A stretch of 64,000 nucleotides of DNA, from the NCBI GenBank assembly GCA_009783025.1, contig WRHY01000006.1:1-64000 (forward strand). Direction: 5' to 3'. Shown piece after piece: positions 54,996 to 60,897 of this stretch. How positions within the stretch are numbered: the first letter of the stretch is position 1; each line of letters starts with the position of its first letter. The position numbers and the translations under genes were made by a program. Under the pieces are notes generated by a model, which saw only the letters and a program-made list of their open reading frames with translations, was not told where the DNA came from and made no database searches. Source of the stretch: Desulfovibrionaceae bacterium (GTDB lineage: Bacteria > Desulfobacterota > Desulfovibrionia > Desulfovibrionales > Desulfovibrionaceae).

Positions 54996-55649
54996 ATGAC
55001 AAAAAAATTATCGAAAAAATCCATCGCAGCCAAGGTACTTGCGCTGTTGGCCGAACGCTATCCGCACCCGGAGACGCACCTTGCGCACAAGACCCCCTGG
55101 GAGCTTCTGGCCGCCACCGTGCTGGCCGCGCAGTGCACGGATGAGCGGGTCAATACGGTGACCCCGGCCCTGTTCGCCCGTTGGCCCGGCCCGGCGGCCA
55201 TGGCCAAGGCCGAGCCTGAGGAAGTCGAGGTCTACATACGGTCCACAGGCTTTTTCCGCAATAAGGCCAGGAACCTGGTGGGCGCGGCCCGGCGGATAGT
55301 GGAAGAGTATGGGGGCGAGGTGCCCAGGCGTATGGAAGCCTTGATCTCTTTACCGGGAGTGGCCCGGAAAACCGCCAATGTGGTGCTGTTCGGCGCATAT
55401 GGCATCAATGAAGGGATTGCCGTGGACACGCACGTGGGCCGCATTTCCTACCGGCTGGGCCTGACCGCCGCGCAGGACCCGGTACGGGCCGAGCGCGATC
55501 TCGTGGCTCTCTTTCCGCGCGCGGAGTGGGGTAACCTGAACCACCGCCTGGTCTGGTTCGGGCGGCAGGTGTGCACGGCGCGCAATCCTTCGTGCGCCGT
55601 GTGTGAAATGGCGGAGTTTTGTCCGAAAAACGGAGTAAAGCAAGCCTGA
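54996..55649 (+). CDS. nth: Endonuclease III (DNA glycosylase/AP lyase)
   Basis: Nth removes oxidised pyrimidines. It is 217 aa. The helix-hairpin-helix with catalytic Lys is ISLPGVARKTANVVL. The catalytic Asp is in AVDTHVGRISYRLGL. The 4Fe-4S cluster is C-TARNPS-C-AV-C-EMAEF-C (C-X6-C-X2-C-X5-C). ATG 54996 follows AAGGAAG. The last residues (GVKQA) and the stop lie in a remnant of a palindromic element, so the C-terminus was altered by it. Confidence 0.96.
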   Translation: MTKKLSKKSIAAKVLALLAERYPHPETHLAHKTPWELLAATVLAAQCTDERVNTVTPALFARWPGPAAMAKAEPEEVEVYIRSTGFFRNKARNLVGAARRIVEEYGGEVPRRMEALISLPGVARKTANVVLFGAYGINEGIAVDTHVGRISYRLGLTAAQDPVRAERDLVALFPRAEWGNLNHRLVWFGRQVCTARNPSCAVCEMAEFCPKNGVKQA

Positions 55650-55672
55650 CGAAGTGCCACGCCAAATGGAGG
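55629..55672. repeat. Half of a palindromic element at the nth stop
   Basis: AAGCAAGCCTGACGAAGTGCCACGCCAAATGGAGGT matches the right half of the typical element (AAGCAAGCCTGACGAAGTATCACGCCAAACTGAGGC), with changes near the end. The left half is absent. The nth stop TGA (55647-55649) lies in it. Confidence 0.75.
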
Positions 55673-55827
55673 TCCCCCTTTGTTTGCGCTTGAAAGAAAA
55701 GAGAGAGTATCGTATCAGTTAACAAGCAAGGCGGCGGAAGTTCTTATTTTTTGCTGCCTCTGCGCCGCGAGAAAGCGGAGCGTCGGAAAAAAAGCCCGGA
55801 ATCAAACCGGACAGCAAGGAAAACAAC

Positions 55828-56769
55828 ATGGACCCGCAAACCGGACAATCCGGAAACGAACTTGAGATCATCGAGTTCTACATTGATGAAGTCCTGAATG
55901 ACGGTGCATCCTACCGCAGTTACTATGGCATGAATGTGGCCAAGGTGCTCGAGATCATCCGCAAGCCGCCGGTTACCGGCGTGCCCGGCAAGCACCACGA
56001 GGCCGCGCTCGGCACGTTTAATCTGCGCGGCAGGGTTCTGCCCCTGGTGGATCTCGGTTCGTGGCTGGACAAGAATATTGTCAGTGAAGATTCACAAAAG
56101 GTCATTGTGTCCGAGTTTTCCGGAGTAATCACCGCCTTTGTCGTGTCCGGGGTTACCCGCATCCACCGCATGACCTGGGCCCAGGTGGAGCCGCCGGGTA
56201 AATATTTGCAGGCCTTCAGCCATGATTCCATCACCGGAGTGGTACGCTTTGACGAACGTATCGTGTTCCTGCTGGACATGGAGCATGTCATTTCTTCCAT
56301 GGATCCCTCAGTCAATCTGGCCACCCATGCCGACAACGTGTCCGAAAGCGGCGGATCGGGCTACAATGTGCTGCTGGCCGACGACTCGGCTTCTATCCGC
56401 ACCATTATCGCCTCCACCCTGCAAAAGGCGCATTTTACGGTCACCAAGGCGACCTGCGGCCGTGAGGCCTGGGATCAGCTTAAACAGTGGGAGAAAACGG
56501 CCCAGGAACAAAACGCGCCCATTACCAACTTCGTCAACCTGGTTATTACGGACATCGAAATGCCGGAAATGGACGGGCACAGTCTGACCCGTCTGATTAA
56601 GGCCGATACGGCCTTCAGCAAGGTTCCGGTGGTACTTTTTTCCTCGCTTATCTCCAAGGTGGTGTTTGAAAAGGGCGTCCAGGCGGGTGCGGATGACCAG
56701 ATCTCCAAGCCGGACCTGCCCCATCTTACGGTCAGGGCAGTGGAGTTGATCAAAAAATTCCAGGAATAG
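55828..56769 (+). CDS. cheV: Chemotaxis coupling protein CheV (CheW-REC)
   Basis: A 313-aa adaptor between chemoreceptors and CheA. The N-terminal CheW domain covers about residues 10-165 (YYGMNVAKVLEIIRKPPVTGVPGK and GTFNLRGRVLPLVDLGSWL). The C-terminal receiver domain covers about 183-310, with acidic pocket LLADDSA, phosphoacceptor Asp in LVITDIEMPEMDG and Lys in DQISKPDL. It could dampen receptor output by phosphorylation. It is followed after 18 bp by the double-receiver gene. ATG 55828 has AAGGAAAAC upstream. Confidence 0.95.
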   Translation: MDPQTGQSGNELEIIEFYIDEVLNDGASYRSYYGMNVAKVLEIIRKPPVTGVPGKHHEAALGTFNLRGRVLPLVDLGSWLDKNIVSEDSQKVIVSEFSGVITAFVVSGVTRIHRMTWAQVEPPGKYLQAFSHDSITGVVRFDERIVFLLDMEHVISSMDPSVNLATHADNVSESGGSGYNVLLADDSASIRTIIASTLQKAHFTVTKATCGREAWDQLKQWEKTAQEQNAPITNFVNLVITDIEMPEMDGHSLTRLIKADTAFSKVPVVLFSSLISKVVFEKGVQAGADDQISKPDLPHLTVRAVELIKKFQE

Positions 56770-56787
56770 TCTCTAGGGGAGCTTTTT

Positions 56788-57573
56788 GTGGATAAAAAAA
56801 GTCTGCTTGTGGTTGAAGACAGCCCTGTCCAATCAAAAATCATCTGCCAGCGCTTTGAGGTGCTGACTTCTTTTTCTCTGCTTGCGGCGCACAGCATGGC
56901 CGAGGCCGAGAGCCTGGCTTCGGCGCACAAGGAAGAAATCTTCGCGGCAGTGGTGGATCTCAATCTGCCGGACGCGCCGCACGGAGAGGCCGTGGACATC
57001 TGTCTTGCGCACGGCATTCCCTGCGTCGTGCTGGCCGCTTCCTTTGACGAGGCCTTGCGCAAGACTTTTATTGACAAGCATGTGGCCGATTATTTTCTCA
57101 AGGGCAGCATTGACGATCTGGAACCGCTGGTCGCGGCCGTGCAGCGTATTTACGCCAACTACAGCGTGAAAGCCCTGGTGGTGGACGACTCCGCCACCCA
57201 GCGTTCCGTTGTCAAAAAGTTGCTGGCCGTGCAGTGCATCAGCAGCGTGGACGCGGCGGACGGCGTTGCCGCGCTGGAGGTGCTGGCGGCCCACCCGGAC
57301 ATCAGTCTGGTGATTACCGATTTCAACATGCCCCGCATGGACGGCATCGAGTTGGTCAAGGAAATCCGCAACAAGCACAAAATCCATCGCATGGCCGTGA
57401 TCGGCCTGTCCTCGGCCGGGTCCGGCGCGTTGACCGCCAAGTTCCTCAAAAACGGGGCCAATGACTTTCTGACCAAGCCCTTTGAAGTCGAGGAATTCTA
57501 CTGGCGGGTCAACCAGACCTTGAACATCCTGGATGTTATGGAAGAGCTCAGCGCCCTGCGCAAGCACAAGTAG
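56788..57573 (+). CDS. Tandem receiver-domain protein
   Basis: A 261-aa protein made of two complete response-regulator receiver domains and no output domain. REC1 (about 5-120) has VVEDSPVQS, Asp in AAVVDLNLPD and Lys in YFLKGS. REC2 (about 128-250) has LVVDDSATQR, Asp in LVITDFNMPRMDG and Lys in FLTKPFE. The start is GTG 56788, behind AGGGGAG. It is co-transcribed with cheV, so a chemotaxis or phosphate-sink role is likely, but its kinase is not known. Confidence 0.9.
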   Translation: MDKKSLLVVEDSPVQSKIICQRFEVLTSFSLLAAHSMAEAESLASAHKEEIFAAVVDLNLPDAPHGEAVDICLAHGIPCVVLAASFDEALRKTFIDKHVADYFLKGSIDDLEPLVAAVQRIYANYSVKALVVDDSATQRSVVKKLLAVQCISSVDAADGVAALEVLAAHPDISLVITDFNMPRMDGIELVKEIRNKHKIHRMAVIGLSSAGSGALTAKFLKNGANDFLTKPFEVEEFYWRVNQTLNILDVMEELSALRKHK

Positions 57574-57574
57574 G

Positions 57575-57701
57575 GGTAGTGTCTCAGTTTGGCGTCAGAC
57601 GAGGAAGGCAAGTTTTTGCGAGGGTGGGCTGGACTCTTCGGTCCTGCCCCCCGAGCAAAAACGATGCCTGACGAAGTATCACGCCAAACTGAGACACTAC
57701 C
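57575..57701. repeat. Palindromic element
   Basis: The arms GGTAGTGTCTCAGTTTGGCGT and ACGCCAAACTGAGACACTACC pair perfectly over 21 bp. The interior holds TTTTTGCGAGGGTGG...CGAGCAAAAAC, a variant also in the 54818 and 62964 copies. It starts 2 bp after the stop of the double-receiver gene and lies 10 bp before the convergent TauE stop. Confidence 0.9.
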
Positions 57702-57710
57702 TGTCGGTAT

Positions 57711-58466
57711 TTATCCCGAGATAGACATCCGCACGGCAGGCCAGCACAGGGAAAGCCCCATACAGAACAGCAGCAGAAAGACGAGGCGCATGTACTGCCG
57801 CGCATCCATGCGGAGTGCGATGCGGCGGCCGCACAGGCTTCCGGCAAGGCAACAGGGCGCGGCCAGGGCGGCCAGTTTCCAGACTTCCGGGGTGATTAGG
57901 CCGCGCGCGAACATCATCACGGCCGTGATGATGAAGAGCAGGCAGCAGAAAATGCCGAGAAAGGCGCGCATGGCCGCGGGCGTCCAGTTGGTGCGGGTAA
58001 GGTAGAGCGCAACGGGCGGACCGTTGATGCCGAAGGCCGCGCCAAACCCTCCGCTGAAAAATCCGGTCACATAGGTCCAGAGCTTGCCCGGTTCTCCCGT
58101 GGGCGCGGGCAAGGTACGTTTCTGGAAACTCCAGGCCACATAGCCGATGATCAGGGCGCCGAGAAGAAACCTGAGCAGGGGTTCGGGCAGATGGACAAGC
58201 AGGCTGCTGCCGAGCCAGATTCCGGGCAGGGCCCCGGCAATCATCCGGGCCAGAGCGCCTTTGCGCACATGGGCGCGGTACAGGTACACGTTAACGCCCT
58301 GGATGGTTATGCCGCAGAGCACGCCCAGGGGGATGGTAATGTTCATGCCCACCAGCAGGGCCAGGGCCGGAATGATGATAATCAGCGCGCCGAACCCGGC
58401 TAGGCCGCTCAAGATGCCGCCGGAAAAACAGGCCAGAATGATGCTGAAAAAGGCTGTGGTTGTCAT
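57711..58466 (-). CDS. TauE/SafE-family sulfite/organosulfonate exporter-like protein
   Basis: A 251-aa membrane protein with about eight helices of the TauE/SafE family. The N-terminal repeat has ILACFSGGILSGLAGFGALIIIIPAL. The second half has VTGFFSGGFGAAFGINGPPVALYL, which carries the repeated glycine motif of the family. Members export sulfite, sulfoacetate or other anions. The substrate is not deducible, though sulfite export would suit a sulfate reducer. It starts directly after the thioesterase stop. Confidence 0.9.
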   Translation of the reverse strand: MTTTAFFSIILACFSGGILSGLAGFGALIIIIPALALLVGMNITIPLGVLCGITIQGVNVYLYRAHVRKGALARMIAGALPGIWLGSSLLVHLPEPLLRFLLGALIIGYVAWSFQKRTLPAPTGEPGKLWTYVTGFFSGGFGAAFGINGPPVALYLTRTNWTPAAMRAFLGIFCCLLFIITAVMMFARGLITPEVWKLAALAAPCCLAGSLCGRRIALRMDARQYMRLVFLLLFCMGLSLCWPAVRMSISG

Positions 58467-58928
58467 TTACGCTTCTATTCCGTCTGCCCGGCGCGGCAAG
58501 GCCCGCCCTTTGGCGGGCAGGAAGGTTGCGGAGGCTTCAACCGCCACCTTTCCATCCGGGTCCAGAAAATCGGCATGAGCGGTGATTTTACGTTTGTGGA
58601 CCTCGTCAACGCCCGCGATGACCGTGTAGGTTCCGCCCGGTGAAACAGGACGTTTGAAGCGCAGAAGGCATTCCGCGGTAAAGGCCCAGTCGCCCGTGCT
58701 CTGCTTGACAGCCCAGGCCATGGCTTCGTCCAGCACCGAGGCAATGACCCCGCCGTGCACGATACTGCTGTAGCCGCACCAGCTTTCATCCGGTTGGCAG
58801 GGGATATGCACGCGCCTGGCCGCTTCGTCCCACAACAGGCGCAGTTTCAGGGAGCGCGGGTTGGAGCCGTCGTTATCACAGATGATGCACCCCGGTGAAC
58901 CGGGCAGTGGTTGCAAAGTGTGGTTCAT
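58467..58928 (-). CDS. PaaI-like hotdog thioesterase
   Basis: A 153-aa hotdog-fold acyl-CoA thioesterase family protein. The IVHGGVIASVLDEAMAWAV motif carries the substrate-activating Gly and catalytic Asp/Glu region. RFKRPVSPGGTYTV follows. An N-terminal CIICDNDG segment with two cysteines is an extra feature. The gene abuts TauE (TAA-ATG). The substrate is unknown. Confidence 0.88.
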   Translation of the reverse strand: MNHTLQPLPGSPGCIICDNDGSNPRSLKLRLLWDEAARRVHIPCQPDESWCGYSSIVHGGVIASVLDEAMAWAVKQSTGDWAFTAECLLRFKRPVSPGGTYTVIAGVDEVHKRKITAHADFLDPDGKVAVEASATFLPAKGRALPRRADGIEA

Positions 58929-58959
58929 TTTTTCCTTCTTCCTTCAGTCTTAATTTATA

Positions 58960-59166
58960 GGTAATGCCTCAGTGTGGTGTCAGACGAGGAAGGCGCAGCT
59001 TTGGGCGATGGGGCTGACAATTCCGCAGGATAGCGGAATTGGACGGGGGAGCGAAGCGACCCCGCCCGAAGGGCGAGCCACAGGATGTGGCGAGTCAGCT
59101 CTTTGGTCCTGCCCCCCGAGTAAAAACGATGCCTGACGAAGTATCACACCACACTGAGGCATTACC
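58960..59166. repeat. Palindromic element, long form (207 bp)
   Basis: The arms read GGTAATGCCTCAGTGTGG and CCACACTGAGGCATTACC, pairing perfectly over 21 bp. Two of the changes from the common sequence are matched in the opposite arm. The interior is the long hairpin-rich block also found at 37224 and 62462, inverted. It contains the EamA stop codon (59162-59164). Confidence 0.92.
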
Positions 59167-60040
59167 TAACCCCGCCTCTTTGCCTGGCCGCGTACATACT
59201 TTGCAAAACGACCGAGGTGCAGATAAGCCCCAGACCGGCGAAAAATGCGGCGTTCAATTCATTGGCTTCGTGAAAGATGATCATGGCCAGGATAATGCTG
59301 TACACAGGTTCCAGGTTGTAGCTCAGGTTCACGGTAAAGGCCGAGATGTGCCGCAGGGCCTGGATCTGGAGCAGGAACATGCCGATGGTGCACAAGGAGG
59401 AGAGCAGGAACAGCCAGAGCAGGTCGAGGTTTGACGGCGCAAGGCTGATGCCGGGAAAAAGCGCCAGATACAAGGGCGCGGCCAGGCTGAGAAAGAGAAA
59501 GCCGCCGATCATCTGGTAGAAAAGCATGGTGGTGGAGGTGTGGTGTTTGCCGACTTTCCGGATGGCGATGGTGAACAGGGCGCACATGGCCGCGGAAATG
59601 ACGCCCAGGATGATGCCGGTGCGGTAGCGGGTGTCGAAGTGGAAAATGAGCGCAATGCCGCACACGGTAATCAGGCTGAAGCACAGTTCGCGCGGGGACA
59701 GGGAACGTTGATCCAGAAGGGGTTCAAAAATGGCGGTGAAAAAGCCGGTCAGGGCAAAACAGACCACGGCGATGGAAACATTGGCGTACTTGATGCTGCC
59801 GTAGAAGAAGACCCAATGCAGAGCCACCAGCACGCCCACCCCGGCAATGGCCAGAGCCTGACGCGGGGTGACCTTGGGCAGCTTTCCGGCGCAGTACAGC
59901 CAGCAGAAAAGCAACAGCGACGCTATGAGCATCCGGTACCAGACCAGCGGTCCCTCGGCCAGTTGGATGAGCTTGCCGAAGATGCCGGTGAACCCGGCCA
60001 GCAGAATGGAGATATGCAGTTTGATAAAGGCGGCGCGCAT
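59162..60040 (-). CDS. EamA/DMT-family membrane transporter
   Basis: A 292-aa protein with ten predicted helices in two five-helix EamA repeats. The first contains AGFTGIFGKLIQLAEGPLVWYRMLIASLLL. The second contains MCALFTIAIRKVGKHHTSTTMLFYQMIGG. Members export metabolites such as amino acids. The terminal TAA lies in a palindromic element arm. Confidence 0.9.
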   Translation of the reverse strand: MRAAFIKLHISILLAGFTGIFGKLIQLAEGPLVWYRMLIASLLLFCWLYCAGKLPKVTPRQALAIAGVGVLVALHWVFFYGSIKYANVSIAVVCFALTGFFTAIFEPLLDQRSLSPRELCFSLITVCGIALIFHFDTRYRTGIILGVISAAMCALFTIAIRKVGKHHTSTTMLFYQMIGGFLFLSLAAPLYLALFPGISLAPSNLDLLWLFLLSSLCTIGMFLLQIQALRHISAFTVNLSYNLEPVYSIILAMIIFHEANELNAAFFAGLGLICTSVVLQSMYAARQRGGVR

Positions 60041-60085
60041 ACAGAAGGAGACCTCGGCCAGGGGTGAAGGATCAGGGGCCGCGGG

Positions 60086-60649
60086 TCAGTGCCGGGGCAG
60101 GCGGGGCACGTCGCCGAGAAACCAGCGCTGGGCGCGTTCCCAGGCTTCCCGGCTTTCCCTGGCCCGGACCGGATACACGATATACTGCGCCTGCGCGTCG
60201 GGCGGGGCGATGGCCTGAGCGGCCGGCGGGGTTTTGTCCGCAGGCGGGGCAGGCTCAAAAAGGGAACGCAGGTTGGGGGCGATATCCTGGTAGCTGTGCC
60301 GTAACGGCGGCAGGTGCGCTTGTCCGGTGTCCACCTGGACTTGGGGCGGAACATAAGAAAAGGGCTGATCCGGGATGACATACCCCTGCTCGTAATAGAG
60401 GCGGGGGTATACAGGGAAACCGACTCCCAGCCAGCTTCCGCGATATCCGTGATGGCGGTAACGCGGCCAGTGCCCTCTGTGGTAGCCGCCGTAATACGGG
60501 CGTCCCGAGTACATGGACACGCCACCGCCGTAATAAGAGGCTCCGAATCCCAGAAAAGGCCCGCGCGCCTGGGCTTGAGGAAGCGCGCCGGAAAAGGCGA
60601 AGAGACAGGCGCACAGGAACAGGCCGATGCGGCGGTGAAGGCGTGGCAT
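60086..60649 (-). CDS. Exported Tyr/Gly/His/Pro-rich protein of unknown function
   Basis: A 187-aa protein with a Sec signal peptide (RLHRRIGLFLCACLFAFSGALPQAQA). The next 60 residues are unusually rich in Tyr, Gly and His (FGASYYGGGVSMYSGRPYYGGYHRGHWPRYRHHGYRGSW). A proline-rich middle and a C-terminal charged segment (ARESREAWERAQRWFLGDVPRL) follow. ATG 60649 has AAGGA upstream. I do not recognise it. It may be a small surface or outer-membrane protein. Confidence 0.7.
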   Translation of the reverse strand: MPRLHRRIGLFLCACLFAFSGALPQAQARGPFLGFGASYYGGGVSMYSGRPYYGGYHRGHWPRYRHHGYRGSWLGVGFPVYPRLYYEQGYVIPDQPFSYVPPQVQVDTGQAHLPPLRHSYQDIAPNLRSLFEPAPPADKTPPAAQAIAPPDAQAQYIVYPVRARESREAWERAQRWFLGDVPRLPRH

Positions 60650-60742
60650 GACGATCGTCCTTGGTTGACGCATACAGTGGATGGCTTATGCGGTCAGCGT
60701 GGTTTCACTATGCCCCAGGTTCCGGATCACGTCGAGCAAAAA

Positions 60743-60897
60743 GGTAGTGCCTGAGTTTGGGGTGATACTTCGTCAGGCTTGCTTTGTGCTCCGGGGCAGG
60801 ACCAAAAGAGTCCAGCCCCATCGCCCAAAGCTGCGCCTTCCTCGTCTGACCTCCAAACTGAGGCACTACCGGCATTGCTCAAGCTGGAGCGCTACCC
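60743..60897. repeat. Palindromic element with outer segment
   Basis: The core is 60743-60870, with arms GGTAGTGCCTGAGTTTGG and CCAAACTGAGGCACTACC. The outer segment is 60871-60897. The hypF stop (60879-60881) lies in the outer segment. It fills most of the gap between hypF and the exported protein gene. Confidence 0.9.
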
